This document shows positions 9,127-18,685 of a DNA stretch of 64,000 bases, piece after piece. Origin of the DNA: Komagataeibacter sucrofermentans DSM 15973 (lineage in GTDB: Bacteria > Pseudomonadota > Alphaproteobacteria > Acetobacterales > Acetobacteraceae); contig NZ_CP137157.1 of NCBI RefSeq assembly GCF_040581405.1, positions 1,831,001 to 1,895,000 on the forward strand, written 5' to 3'. Below the pieces are notes generated by a model, which worked only from the letters and a program-made list of their open reading frames with translations, ran no database searches and was not told the DNA's origin. The position numbers and the translations under genes were made by a program. The first letter of the stretch is position 1. Each line of letters opens with the position of its first letter.

Positions 9127-10590
9127 TTATTGCCGGATTTTGCCAATGGCCCTCAGACCCAGACCATAGATAAACATCACGATGACACCCAGCGGAACCA
9201 GCCACGTAAAGGCGATTGTCGCACCATAAGGGTGCCAGAACATCATGGTGCCGCAGACCGTAACGACGGTCATGACAAAAGCAGGCAGAACCTCCCGCGT
9301 GAGCGCGCGCCTGCTGAACATGGCAAACACAAAGGCCCCCAGCATCGCCCCGTAAGAACACGACGCCACCGACAGCCCGAATACAACCGCAGGCCCATGG
9401 CTATGGGCAAATGCCAGCGCAGCAAGAACGAGCACTACAGCCCACAGCAGGGTTACCAGGCGGGCAAATGGCAGCGCAGACAGGCCGATCCGCCGCGCCA
9501 GGGCCCGACAGGGCATGACAAAATCCAGCAATGTCGCGCTGGTCATGGAATTGAGCGTGGCGGACAGGGACCCCATGGTCGCACTCAGCAGGCCCGCGAT
9601 CAGCAACCCTGCAAGCCCCTGCGGCAGGTCATGTACGATAAAGGCAGGGAATAGCGCATCCGATGTCTGCAGGCCCATCGCAGCCAGCGGTTTTTCATCA
9701 TTGCGTGCCCACAGCAGCATGCCCACGAGCGACAGCATGGCAAACAGGCATCCCACCATGAATCCACTGCCGACCAGTGCCTTTCTGGCATCCGTCAGAT
9801 TACGCGCGGCCAGAACGCGCTGGACCATCAACTGGTCCGTGCCATGCGATGCCATGGCCATGATCGCCCCCCCGATCATGGCCGCACAGGGTGTATAGGG
9901 ATCAAGGAAATAGTGGGGGGATTTGTGGAACAGGTGGAACCTGTTGGAGTGCCGCAGCGCATGGATCTGCATGTCTGTTGCATGATGGTACAACAGCCCC
10001 ATGCAGGCCGCCGTTCCCGCTACATAGACAGCAAGCTGTATGGCATCGGACCACACCACGGCCCGCAGGCCGCCAAGCATCGTGTAAAACAGCGTGAGGC
10101 CTACAATGACCAGCATGATCACCCAGTGTGGCAGGGGAAAGTGCATGGATGCCAGGATGGCTGCGACCGGCAGCATGCCTGCAAACAGCCTGATCCCTTC
10201 CGCGAGCACACGCATGATGAGAAACGTGGCGGATACGGTACGCTCCATCGCCTGCCCGAAGCGATGGCCCAGATACTGGTAGACGCTGCTGACCTGCCCG
10301 GAAAAATAACGCGGCAGAAACAGCCACGCGACAAGCGCGCGGCCAATGACATACCCCACCGCCAGCCCCACGAACACCATGCCGCTACCATAGGCGATGC
10401 CGGGTATGCTGATGATGGTGAGGGTGGAGGTTTCCGTCGCGACAAGGGACAGGCAGATAACCCACCACGGCAGATCATGGCCGCCGCCTACATAGGTGGA
10501 AACACAATCCTGCCGCCCCGACAGGGCGAAGGCAATGAATGGAAGGGTCAGGCAATAGATGCAGATAATCGCGATATCGATTGCGGACAT
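9127..10590 (-). CDS. Sodium:solute symporter, likely for anhydro-muramic acid or a related amino sugar
   Basis: A 487-residue multi-pass inner membrane protein of the SSS family: 12-14 hydrophobic segments, with features such as LPWWVICLSLVATETSTLT after TM1 and FYTMLGGLRAVVWSDAIQ around TM5-6. I place the start at the ATG at 10590 rather than an upstream frame extension, because the mature-like N-terminus begins there and GGAACC precedes it. It is divergent from a cluster encoding a PBP4B-like hydrolase, MurQ and AnmK. By context it probably imports anhydro-MurNAc or another cell-wall sugar, taking the place of the PTS importer MurP found next to murQ in E. coli. Substrate is inference. Confidence 0.88.
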   Translation of the reverse strand: MSAIDIAIICIYCLTLPFIAFALSGRQDCVSTYVGGGHDLPWWVICLSLVATETSTLTIISIPGIAYGSGMVFVGLAVGYVIGRALVAWLFLPRYFSGQVSSVYQYLGHRFGQAMERTVSATFLIMRVLAEGIRLFAGMLPVAAILASMHFPLPHWVIMLVIVGLTLFYTMLGGLRAVVWSDAIQLAVYVAGTAACMGLLYHHATDMQIHALRHSNRFHLFHKSPHYFLDPYTPCAAMIGGAIMAMASHGTDQLMVQRVLAARNLTDARKALVGSGFMVGCLFAMLSLVGMLLWARNDEKPLAAMGLQTSDALFPAFIVHDLPQGLAGLLIAGLLSATMGSLSATLNSMTSATLLDFVMPCRALARRIGLSALPFARLVTLLWAVVLVLAALAFAHSHGPAVVFGLSVASCSYGAMLGAFVFAMFSRRALTREVLPAFVMTVVTVCGTMMFWHPYGATIAFTWLVPLGVIVMFIYGLGLRAIGKIRQ

Positions 10591-10874
10591 ACCGGTTCCA
10601 TCATGTCTGAAAAGCGAATCATATGACCGAATCAATACCATATGAAAGCCAAAAAAGAATCCGGAATCGAAACGTAATTTTGTATCACTTCAGCCAAAGA
10701 CGGCAACACTGAATGTTTATTCATTTGATTTAAAAGATATTTTTAATTCCCTCCCCGCCGCGCATGCCTCCATACCGGTCTGAAACAAACCCGATCGTTG
10801 TCATTGCAGGGAAAGAATGGTATTGTTCCTGTATCAGGCATCTGACATGCCGTCTTTTAACGGACTCTTTGCAT
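10591..10874. promoter_or_regulatory. Divergent promoter region of the cell-wall sugar cluster
   Basis: This 284-bp gap separates the symporter from the serine hydrolase gene. It contains two copies of the palindrome CATATG inside similar sequence at 10620-10625 and 10639-10644, 19 bp apart, and an AT-rich tract at about 10710-10750. The repeats are candidate sites for the cluster's GntR/UTRA regulator, but this is only a positional argument. Confidence 0.35.
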
Positions 10875-12050
10875 ATGCATGTTTTACCGGCTGCCACACG
10901 GCTGAAGCGCCGTCATGTCCTGATGCTGGCAGGCGCCACAACGGTTACGGCATGCGCGCCCCATGCACGCAGCGCCAGCCCCGACATGCGCGACGTGGAC
11001 CGCAGGCTGCGCCAGGCCGTGATCCGGGGCGAAGCGCCGGGAGTTGTCTGCGCCATCGGGCATGACCGGCAGATCGTGCATCGGGCCGCATATGGCAGGC
11101 GCGCCGTCACCCCCAGGGCCGAACCCATGACATGGGATACGGTATTCGACATGGCATCCCTGACCAAGCCGCTCATCACCGCGCCCTGCGTCATGCAGTT
11201 GTGGGAACAGGGACTGTTCGGGCTTGATGATCCTGTCTCGCGTTATCTGCCGCAATTCGCGGCGGCTGGTAAATCCACCATTACCATCCGGCACCTGCTG
11301 ACCCATTATTCCGGCCTGCCGCCTGATCTGGACCTCGACCACCCATGGCAGGGGCGCGATGCCGCATTCCGCCTGACCATGGGTACTGCACCATCACAAC
11401 CGCCAGGCAGCGGCTTCATCTATAGCGACATCAACTTCATCACGCTGGGTTTTCTGGTTGAAAAACTCTCGGGCATGACGCTCGATGCCTATGCCACGCG
11501 CTACATCCTTGCACCGCTGGGCATGCGCCAGTCACGTTTCCTTCCGCCTGAAACATGGCGGCCCCGCATTGCCCCCACCCAGCCGGATGAAAACGGTCAT
11601 ATGCTGCGCGGGCAGGTCAATGATCCCTCTTCCCGCCGCATGGGTGGGGTGGCCGGGCATGCGGGCCTGTTTTCCGATGCTGATGACATGTGCCTTTATG
11701 CACAGGCGCTGCTGGACCGCCGCGCGGGCAGGCCATCGGCCTTTCCGCTGCAACAGCAGACCGTCATGCTCATGACAACCGCGCAGCAGCCGGGCGGAAA
11801 ATCCGATCTGCGGGGACTGGGATGGGATATTTCCACGCATTATTCCTCCGTCCGGGGGGACAGGTTCCCCCTCGGCTCCTTTGGGCATACCGGCTTTACC
11901 GGCACGTCGCTGTGGCTTGATCCCGGTAGTGACAGCTATGTCCTGATCCTGACCAGCCGCCTGCACCCTGCAGGCCGTGGCAATGTCGTGCGCCTGCGCC
12001 ACGATGTGGCCACCGCGGCAGCCCTTGCCCTGTCTCCGCCGCAGGGCTGA
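10875..12050 (+). CDS. Serine hydrolase lipoprotein, beta-lactamase/PBP4B-like
   Basis: About 391 residues from the ATG at 10875. The N-terminus is a lipoprotein-type signal: basic KRR, a hydrophobic stretch, and the lipobox VTAC, so the enzyme should sit on the periplasmic face of a membrane. The catalytic SxxK motif of the class C beta-lactamase/DD-peptidase fold is SLTK (in MASLTKPL), the second motif is YSD, and the third is HTG (GHTGFTG). In E. coli the related yfeW (PBP4B) gene lies next to murQ-murP, and here the gene is followed by murQ after 36 bp. It probably trims muropeptides or amidated/esterified muramyl compounds before uptake; the precise reaction is unknown. Confidence 0.87.
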   Translation: MHVLPAATRLKRRHVLMLAGATTVTACAPHARSASPDMRDVDRRLRQAVIRGEAPGVVCAIGHDRQIVHRAAYGRRAVTPRAEPMTWDTVFDMASLTKPLITAPCVMQLWEQGLFGLDDPVSRYLPQFAAAGKSTITIRHLLTHYSGLPPDLDLDHPWQGRDAAFRLTMGTAPSQPPGSGFIYSDINFITLGFLVEKLSGMTLDAYATRYILAPLGMRQSRFLPPETWRPRIAPTQPDENGHMLRGQVNDPSSRRMGGVAGHAGLFSDADDMCLYAQALLDRRAGRPSAFPLQQQTVMLMTTAQQPGGKSDLRGLGWDISTHYSSVRGDRFPLGSFGHTGFTGTSLWLDPGSDSYVLILTSRLHPAGRGNVVRLRHDVATAAALALSPPQG

Positions 12051-12086
12051 CCCCCTTCATATCCCCATCCCCGGAGTTTATGGCCC

Positions 12087-13010
12087 ATGACCCCCGACCG
12101 CAGTGCGCCCGCGTTGCCCATCGCCACAGAAGGACAGGACCCACGTTATGCGGATGTGGATGTCTGGCCTGTTGCTTCTGTGCTGGATGCGCTGGTGGAA
12201 TCACAGATGAGCGCCATTGCCGCCGTGCGGGCCGCGACGCCGGAGCTTGAACGCGCCATCAACGCGGCCCTGCCGCGCCTGCTGGCGGGGGGGCGGCTGT
12301 TCTATGTTGGCGCAGGCACATCGGGGCGGATCGGCATGCAGGATGGGGTGGAACTGCTCCCCACCTTCGGCTGGGCGCCCGAACGGCTCGTGCTGCTGCT
12401 GGCAGGTGGCAATGATGCCATCTATCAGGCGGCAGAAGGGGCCGAAGACCGGGAAGACGTGGCGCGGACAGACATCCTCGCCCACGATCCCGGCCCGGAT
12501 GACGTGGTGCTGGGTATCGCCGCAAGCGGCTCCACCCCCTATACCTGCGCAGCAGTGGCGACCGCGCGCGCGGCGGGCAGCCTGACCATTGGCATCGCCT
12601 GCAATCGCGACAGCAGGCTCATGAATGTTGCGGATATGGGCATTGCCGTGGTGACAGGGCCGGAAGTCATTTCCGGGTCCACCCGGCTCAAGGCGGGCAC
12701 GGCGCAGAAAGCAACCCTCAATCTGATTTCCACCACGCTCATGATCCGTATGGGCCATGCCTATCGTGGGCAGATGGTGGATATGCGGGTGGTCAACGCC
12801 AAGCTGCGCCAGCGGGCCTGCCGCATGGTCCGCAACCTGAGCGGCAGCACCGAGCAGCAGGCCCTGAGCGCGCTCGAGGCCACGCGGTTCAATGTCAAAC
12901 GCGCTGTCATGATCTGTTCCGGCATTCCCGCCGACCGGATCGAACCGCTGCTTGCGGCGCATGATGGCAACCTGCGTTCGATCCTTGGGCAGGTGAATAC
13001 GCCAGATTAG
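12087..13010 (+). CDS. murQ: N-acetylmuramic acid 6-phosphate etherase
   Basis: A 307-residue SIS-domain enzyme that removes D-lactate from MurNAc-6-phosphate to give GlcNAc-6-phosphate in the cytoplasm. The family signature is GAGTSGRIGMQDGVELLPTF (about 73-92); its Glu occupies the place of the catalytic Glu83 of E. coli MurQ. GAEDRED about 30 residues later carries the second expected Glu, and IAASGSTPY is the sugar-phosphate loop. Length matches the family (about 300). It is placed between the PBP4B-like hydrolase and the GntR regulator, and with AnmK forms the standard route from anhydro-MurNAc to GlcNAc-6P. Confidence 0.96.
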   Translation: MTPDRSAPALPIATEGQDPRYADVDVWPVASVLDALVESQMSAIAAVRAATPELERAINAALPRLLAGGRLFYVGAGTSGRIGMQDGVELLPTFGWAPERLVLLLAGGNDAIYQAAEGAEDREDVARTDILAHDPGPDDVVLGIAASGSTPYTCAAVATARAAGSLTIGIACNRDSRLMNVADMGIAVVTGPEVISGSTRLKAGTAQKATLNLISTTLMIRMGHAYRGQMVDMRVVNAKLRQRACRMVRNLSGSTEQQALSALEATRFNVKRAVMICSGIPADRIEPLLAAHDGNLRSILGQVNTPD

Positions 13011-13157
13011 GCTGCCAGCAGGCGGCCTGCCCTGTCCACCGGCATGCTCCGTATGAAAGGGGCCGGGCTTGCGATGCACCACGATGCGCCGCTCAATATC
13101 ACGGCGCAGGGCTGCTCGCCGCCATCAACCGGCAATATGGAACGCGCGAAGGGTAAC

Positions 13158-13913
13158 ATGACACCGGAACAGCTTTTTACGGCGCTAACCCCCAGCCCGC
13201 ATGACAGGAAGCCCCTTTACCTGCAGGTGGGCGACCGCTTGCGTGACATCATTGCCAGCGGCGCGCTCAAGCGCGGGGATGCCATGCCCCCCGAGCGCGA
13301 ACTGGCAGACCGGATCGGGGTATCACGCGTGACCATCCGCAAGGCATTTGAGGAACTGGTCGGCGCAGGCATCCTGAGCCAGAAGCCCGGGGCGGGCACT
13401 TTCGTATCGGGCCAGATCGAACAGCCTTTCTCCATTCTTCAGAGCTTTTCGGAAGATATGCGCGCGCGCGGGTATGAACCCGGCTCGATCTGGCTGGACA
13501 AGCATGTGACGCGCACAAGCCCTGATGAGGCCATGGCACTGGGCATCGCGCCCACGGCCCGTGTCATGCGCCTCAAACGGATCCGGACCGCCAATGGCCA
13601 GCCCATGGCGGTAGAGACAGCCGTCATTTCAGCACATTACCTGGATGACCCCGACAGCGTGGGCAACTCCTTTTACGCCGTGCTCAGGCAACGTGACCTG
13701 CTGCCGGTCAGGGCGCTGCAACGCATCCGTTCGCGCCTTGCTTTCGTGCATGAAGCCGAACTGCTGCATCTCGATACACCAAGCGCCATACTGGATATTG
13801 AAAGACGCTCCTTTCTGCCCGATGGCCGGGTGCTTGAGGTCACATTCTCATCCTATCGCGCCGACCTTTATGATTTCGTGGCGGAACTCAGGACTGCGGG
13901 AATACCGGAATGA
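13158..13913 (+). CDS. GntR/HutC-family regulator with UTRA domain
   Basis: About 251 residues from the ATG at 13158, which is preceded by AAGGG at good spacing; the frame is open farther upstream to 13044. The N-terminal winged helix reads PLYLQVGDRLRDIIASG, then the recognition helix VSRVTIRKAFEELV and wing GAGTFVSG. The C-terminal two-thirds is a UTRA ligand domain (SFSEDMRARG at its start), the fold used by NagR and HutC to sense sugar phosphates or small metabolites. It overlaps anmK by four bases (ATGA), so it is co-transcribed with the genes it probably controls. The ligand may be MurNAc-6P or GlcNAc-6P, by analogy with NagR. Confidence 0.9.
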   Translation: MTPEQLFTALTPSPHDRKPLYLQVGDRLRDIIASGALKRGDAMPPERELADRIGVSRVTIRKAFEELVGAGILSQKPGAGTFVSGQIEQPFSILQSFSEDMRARGYEPGSIWLDKHVTRTSPDEAMALGIAPTARVMRLKRIRTANGQPMAVETAVISAHYLDDPDSVGNSFYAVLRQRDLLPVRALQRIRSRLAFVHEAELLHLDTPSAILDIERRSFLPDGRVLEVTFSSYRADLYDFVAELRTAGIPE

Positions 13914-15034
13914 ATCGCATGCTCACTGTCATCGGCCTCATGAGCGGCACGTCGCTTGATGGGGTGGATGCTGCTGTCATCCGCACGGATGGCGAGCGGA
14001 TCGAGGGATTTGGACCGGATCTGAGCCTGCCCTACCCGGCGGCACTGCGCCAGCGTGCCCGGAAAATTCTCGACAAGGCCGCCACCCTCTCCCCGGACAG
14101 CCCGGAACTGAAGGCCGTAGAGCATGAAATAACCCGGTACCATGTTGACGCAACGCGGCAGTTGCAGGCTCTTGTGCCTGAGGTCGATCTGATCGGTTTT
14201 CATGGCCAGACCATTCTCCATGCCCCTGACCACCATCACACATGGCAGATCGGAGATGCGCAGCTTCTGTCACGCGCAACGGGTCTGGCTGTAATCCATG
14301 ATTTCCGCAGCGCGGACGTCGCAGCCGGTGGCGAAGGCGCGCCACTGGTGCCATGGTTTCACGCCGCCCTGTTGCATGGCGCGCCCAAACCGGTCGCGGT
14401 GCTCAATATCGGGGGGGTGGCGAACATCACCCTGATTGATGCGGACGGCACCATTCATGCCTGTGATACCGGGCCTGGCAATGCCCTGCTTGATGACTGG
14501 GCCCTGCGCCATACGGGCACGGCATGTGACGTGGATGGGAAACTGGCGGCGATGGGCACGGTCAACCAGACGATTGTGGAAGACCTGCTGGCTGATCCCT
14601 ATTTTGCACGCCCTGCCCCGAAATCGCTGGACCGTCAGACATTCGCCGCGGCACTCGACCGGGTATCGGGCTGCACGCCAGCGGATGGGGCGGCAACGCT
14701 TGCCGCCTTTAGCGTTGAAGCCGTTCGTCGCACGCCCCTGCCCACGCGCCCGGCACACTGGTATGTTTGTGGTGGCGGGCGGCATAACCCTGTTCTCATG
14801 CACGCAATGCAGGCAGCGCTTGGGGCGCCGGTCGAGCCAGTGGACCGCCTTGGCTGGAACGGGGATGCGCTTGAGGCGCAATGTTTCGGTTTTCTGGCCG
14901 CACGCAGCGTGCGCGGCCTGCCGATCTCAGCGCCAACAATTACAGGCGGCCCGGATAACCTGTCAGGCGGCCGCCTGACCTGTGCTGGCCTTATGCCCGT
15001 ACCCTCATGGATCCGTAAAACCGGGGCAGCGTAA
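13910..15034 (+). CDS. anmK: 1,6-anhydro-N-acetylmuramic acid kinase
   Basis: A 374-residue ASKHA-fold kinase. It hydrolyses the anhydro bond and phosphorylates anhydro-MurNAc to MurNAc-6-phosphate using ATP. Signatures: GLMSGTSLDGVDA at residues 9-21, IGFHGQT around 97, WQIGDA, NIGGVANIT, DTGPGN around 185, and CGGGRHN followed by WNGDALEAQ near the C-terminus. Length fits the family. The start overlaps the regulator's stop codon (ATGA), indicating translational coupling. Its product is the MurQ substrate, so the cluster converts an imported anhydro sugar without any PTS step. Confidence 0.96.
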   Translation: MNRMLTVIGLMSGTSLDGVDAAVIRTDGERIEGFGPDLSLPYPAALRQRARKILDKAATLSPDSPELKAVEHEITRYHVDATRQLQALVPEVDLIGFHGQTILHAPDHHHTWQIGDAQLLSRATGLAVIHDFRSADVAAGGEGAPLVPWFHAALLHGAPKPVAVLNIGGVANITLIDADGTIHACDTGPGNALLDDWALRHTGTACDVDGKLAAMGTVNQTIVEDLLADPYFARPAPKSLDRQTFAAALDRVSGCTPADGAATLAAFSVEAVRRTPLPTRPAHWYVCGGGRHNPVLMHAMQAALGAPVEPVDRLGWNGDALEAQCFGFLAARSVRGLPISAPTITGGPDNLSGGRLTCAGLMPVPSWIRKTGAA

Positions 15035-15212
15035 CCTCCTCGGTCAACGCAGCCCACGAGCAAAGGCGCCATCGCCTACGGATACGACAAGACCATACCA
15101 AAAAATCGACCGGCCTGCATGGAACAGGGTGAACGGGTACATCTGGCCCCTGCCCGGAAAAGCGGGATGCCTCCCCCGGACGGAATTCAATCTGATCCGA
15201 CAGTGTCGTATT

Positions 15213-16670
15213 TCAGACTGCCACTGCGTTCAGGGCCGTGTCGATCACCGTCCAGTTCCCGCTTTTTGCGGCAGCCGCGACGTAACCATCGGGTCGCACC
15301 AGCCAGATACCGTTTTCATCGGGCGGCAGGCACATTTCGGGCCTCAGCAAGGATGCGTGACGCGCGATCATGGCCCGTGCCTCGGCGCTCTCCCTGGCAG
15401 CAAGTACAAAACGGGGTCTATCATTTGGCCCGGAACTCTGTCTTGCAACCAGTCGCTGCCCCGGCCCGGGGCCACGCAGTCCTCGGGCCGAACCCGTGTT
15501 GAGAGGGCTGTCAGGATAGTCGATCAGGATTCCGGAAAGCCGGTTGGCGATGGCACGACGCATTGGCGGAATGCGACAGGCCTGCCTTACAGTAAAATTG
15601 CGCACTCTCTGCGCCAGATGACTTCTGAGCAGGACAATCCTGGTCATACGGCTGGAATCCGACATTATCTGCAGCGCAACGCCGCTGCGTTCGATACTGT
15701 AGCTGTCCAGCAGGCGCGGCCCTGCTTCGTGCCGCTCGACAAGCGCCAGCTTCCAGGCAAGATTGAAGGCATCCTGCATGCCCATGTTCATGCCCTGGCC
15801 ACCAGCAGGGCTATGGATATGGGCTGCATCGCCAGCCAGAAACACGCGGCCCCTGCGGTAGTCCCGGACCCTGCGTTCATTGACCCCGAAATCCGACAGC
15901 CACACCGGATCAGACAGGATGACCCCGCCCGGTCCCCGCCGGTCGACAATACCCTGCATTTCCCCAAGATCGGGCATATGCAATGGAACCGAACCCAGAT
16001 CGGCGATAATACGGCAATGACCCCGCGCTATCGGAAAGACCATCACCGCGCCATCGGGGTGCCAGAAAATCGCCGGTTCGTCAGGCGGAATCGCAAGGCC
16101 CGCCACATGTACGTCAGCAATGACAAAACCCATGGGTAGCGTGTCTCCCTCGAATGCCATGCCGAGCCTGCCGCGCACAAAGGAATGCGCGCCATCACAC
16201 CCGATGAGCCACGCGGCTTCCAGCGTCTCGACCCTGCCTCGCGCATGCCTGAGCGTGCATGAAACGCCCTCCTCACTGTCAACAAAGTCTGCCAGTTCGG
16301 TCTCGCGCTCGACAGTATGGCCAAAAGTTTTGAGATGTTCTTCCAGCAGCCGCTCGGTTTCCGATTGCGGAAGCATCAACAGGTAACTGAAGGCAGAGGC
16401 GATCGTCCCGAACGGTATCCGGGCAAGTGTCCTGTCGCCAGCGTGAAGACTGACAGCATCTGCACGTAGCCCGGTGGCCACAAACGCACCCGCACAGCCC
16501 GCTGCATCTAGCAGTTCCAGCGTTCGGGGCCAGATGGCCAGGGCACGGGACTCGGTGGTGCGGGTCGGAAGCCTGTCGATAATCCTGACAGACACACCAT
16601 AACGGGCCAGTTCGGCGGCCATGATCAGGCCGACAGGCCCCGCACCGGTAACGAGAACGGGCTTTGACAT
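15213..16670 (-). CDS. FAD-dependent aromatic-type monooxygenase
   Basis: About 485 residues from the ATG at 16670. It has the group A flavoprotein hydroxylase fold: GxGxxG dinucleotide motif near the start (VTGAGPVGLIMAAELARYG), the DG region CDGAHSFVRGRLG around 165-177, and the second FAD motif FLAGDAAHIHSPAGGQGMNM around 275-294. A thioredoxin-like C-terminal tail, as in PheA/TfdB phenol hydroxylases, appears to be present in reduced form. Such enzymes hydroxylate aromatic or polyketide rings with NAD(P)H and oxygen. There is no neighbouring catabolic partner; it lies between anmK and the kinase of the tetrulose cluster, so substrate is unknown. Confidence 0.88.
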   Translation of the reverse strand: MSKPVLVTGAGPVGLIMAAELARYGVSVRIIDRLPTRTTESRALAIWPRTLELLDAAGCAGAFVATGLRADAVSLHAGDRTLARIPFGTIASAFSYLLMLPQSETERLLEEHLKTFGHTVERETELADFVDSEEGVSCTLRHARGRVETLEAAWLIGCDGAHSFVRGRLGMAFEGDTLPMGFVIADVHVAGLAIPPDEPAIFWHPDGAVMVFPIARGHCRIIADLGSVPLHMPDLGEMQGIVDRRGPGGVILSDPVWLSDFGVNERRVRDYRRGRVFLAGDAAHIHSPAGGQGMNMGMQDAFNLAWKLALVERHEAGPRLLDSYSIERSGVALQIMSDSSRMTRIVLLRSHLAQRVRNFTVRQACRIPPMRRAIANRLSGILIDYPDSPLNTGSARGLRGPGPGQRLVARQSSGPNDRPRFVLAARESAEARAMIARHASLLRPEMCLPPDENGIWLVRPDGYVAAAAKSGNWTVIDTALNAVAV

Positions 16671-16806
16671 GGTTTTTATCCGAACGACAAAGAACTGTCC
16701 GGCCTTACGGACCGATGCCTCCACGTTAATGCCAGACGCGTCCTGACTGTTCCTGTCTGCCAAGATGTCATGAAGCGGTCATCCTTCCCGCAGCGCTAAC
16801 GATCTG

Positions 16807-16847
16807 CTTTCCTGCCCCGATGCAGGGATGCACCGGGGCAGGGAAAG
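16807..16847 (-). terminator. Hairpin after the DhaK-DhaL gene
   Basis: Two long complementary arms (CTTTCCTGCCCCG and its near-complement with one bulged G) surround a 14-base loop, starting a few bases after the kinase stop codon on the minus strand. There is no strong U tract, but the position and about 13-bp stem suggest that transcription of the long tetrulose operon ends here. Confidence 0.5.
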
Positions 16848-16849
16848 GA

Positions 16850-18646
16850 TCAGGACCGAAACGCGTCCAGCACCGGGTTTTCCTCGCTCATATGCCCCAT
16901 GGGGAGCATCGATACCGGCACGGGTTCGATCAGGGGCATCCCTTCTCCCGCCACGCGCAGGCACAGCGCCAGTGACAGGGCTCCGGCATCCGGGTGGCCC
17001 AGACTGCGCGCGCCATGGGTGCGGGCACGGCCCATGCGCGGCAGCAGGTCACGCGTGGCGTCCGCCGCCTTCTGCGCGGCATCCGCCGCCGCCTGCCAGG
17101 CATCGGGCAGGGAATGCCCCTGGTCGCACTCACGTTCCAGCGTTTCGACAAAAGGAACCAGCGCATCCATGAGCGTCTTGTCGCCAACCCGCGCCCGGCC
17201 CAGTTGCATGATACGTTCCATGGCGTACCGGGCACCGTGAGCCAGTTGCGGCGCATCGGGAACCGATACATCATCCAGCGCCGTACTGAAGGCACGCAGG
17301 CCTTCACCCCACAATGCGCCTGACGTGCCGCCCGCGCGGTCGGCCCATGCATCTGCCGCCGCCGCCAGCACGGTCGCAGCCCCCGCGTGGGCCTGGGCCG
17401 CCTGCCGCGCCGCCTGACGGGCCGCAGCCGACCCACGCGCCATGCCCTGCCCATGGTCGCCATCGCCCGCCACGGCATCGATACGGCCCAGTTCGCCCTC
17501 TGCCGCAGCCAGCGCCTGCGCCAGCCGCGCCATGGTTTCCGCCACGCACAGACCACCACGCTGGCCAGCCGGGGTTGCGGCCTGCGCATGGACAACAGGG
17601 GGCTCTTCCTCCATCACGCCATCAGTTGCGCCGGGTTCACCCATAATGCCCGCATGGCGCAGCACGGCCGTCTCGACCGGCGCGCGCCAGTAGCGCTCCA
17701 GTTCCTCATCCAGCCATGTCATGGTCAGCGAACAGCCCGCCATGTCCAGACTGGTCACGTATTCCCCCACCAGCGGCGCGATAACACTCAGGCCCGCCTG
17801 CGCCAGCAGGGGCGCAAGCGCCTCCCACAGCACAAACAGTTCTTCATGCTTGGTGCTGCCCAGCCCGTTGAGCACGATCGCAACCCGCCGGGGCGCATCA
17901 TCGGGCAACTCCTTCAGAATACGGTCAAACAGCACATGCGCCAGTTGCGCGGGCGGCGGAATGTCCTGTTCATCTATGCCTGGTTCACCATGCACGCCAA
18001 GGCCAAGCGCCATGCGGTTTTTGGGCACGTGGAACAGCAGGTCCGCCTCACCGGGCAGGGTGCAGCCTTCAAACGCCACGCCAAAGGTGCGGGTCTGGCT
18101 GTTGGCGCGCCGGCCCACGGCCTCGACCGCATCAAGGTCAAGCCCTGCCTCGGCTGCTGCGCCCACAATCCGGAACACCGTCATGTCACCCGCAATGCCG
18201 CGCCTGCGGGCCATGTCGCCCACGTCGGCGCTGGCCACGTCATCGGTCGTGGCCAGCAGGCGGGTGTCGATCCCTTCACGGCGCAGGCGTTCGGCTGCAA
18301 TGCCGAAGTTCAGCACATCGCCTGCATAATTCCCGAAGCCCAGGATCACCCCCCCGCCGCGCTCGGCCCTGCGCGCCACGGAATAGATGGCCTGCGTGGA
18401 AGGCGAGGCAAAGATGTCCCCCGCCACCGCCGCATCGGCAAAGCCTGTGCCGACATAGCCGTTAAAGGCGGGGTAGTGGCCCGAACCACCCCCCACAACC
18501 ACCGCCACCTTGCCCGCCCGGCCCGGTTTTGCCCGCACGACCCCACCGCGCACCATGCGCACGATGTCACGGTGGACAAGGCTGTAGCCATGCAGCGCGG
18601 ACTGGGCGAATTCGGCAGCATTGCCGCAGATTCTGGTCATTTTCAT
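16850..18646 (-). CDS. DhaK-DhaL fusion kinase, likely for a ketotetrose such as erythrulose
   Basis: A 598-residue ATP-dependent dihydroxyacetone-kinase-type protein. Residues 1-335 form the DhaK domain with GGGSGHYP at 52-59 and the substrate-binding His219 in GLGVHGEPG. The C-terminal DhaL domain begins near 385, with AGDGDHGQGM for Mg-ATP and GGTSGALWG. Fusions of this shape include DHA kinases and the mycobacterial erythrulose kinases LerK and DerK. It is the last gene of an operon with a sugar ABC transporter and TIM-like and RpiB-like isomerases, which favours L- or D-erythrulose as substrate; dihydroxyacetone remains possible. AGGA precedes the ATG closely. A hairpin follows the stop codon. 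Confidence 0.85.
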   Translation of the reverse strand: MKMTRICGNAAEFAQSALHGYSLVHRDIVRMVRGGVVRAKPGRAGKVAVVVGGGSGHYPAFNGYVGTGFADAAVAGDIFASPSTQAIYSVARRAERGGGVILGFGNYAGDVLNFGIAAERLRREGIDTRLLATTDDVASADVGDMARRRGIAGDMTVFRIVGAAAEAGLDLDAVEAVGRRANSQTRTFGVAFEGCTLPGEADLLFHVPKNRMALGLGVHGEPGIDEQDIPPPAQLAHVLFDRILKELPDDAPRRVAIVLNGLGSTKHEELFVLWEALAPLLAQAGLSVIAPLVGEYVTSLDMAGCSLTMTWLDEELERYWRAPVETAVLRHAGIMGEPGATDGVMEEEPPVVHAQAATPAGQRGGLCVAETMARLAQALAAAEGELGRIDAVAGDGDHGQGMARGSAAARQAARQAAQAHAGAATVLAAAADAWADRAGGTSGALWGEGLRAFSTALDDVSVPDAPQLAHGARYAMERIMQLGRARVGDKTLMDALVPFVETLERECDQGHSLPDAWQAAADAAQKAADATRDLLPRMGRARTHGARSLGHPDAGALSLALCLRVAGEGMPLIEPVPVSMLPMGHMSEENPVLDAFRS

Positions 18647-18685
18647 ATATCCTCAGCTAACGGGAAACGTCGCATCAGGGCGTGG

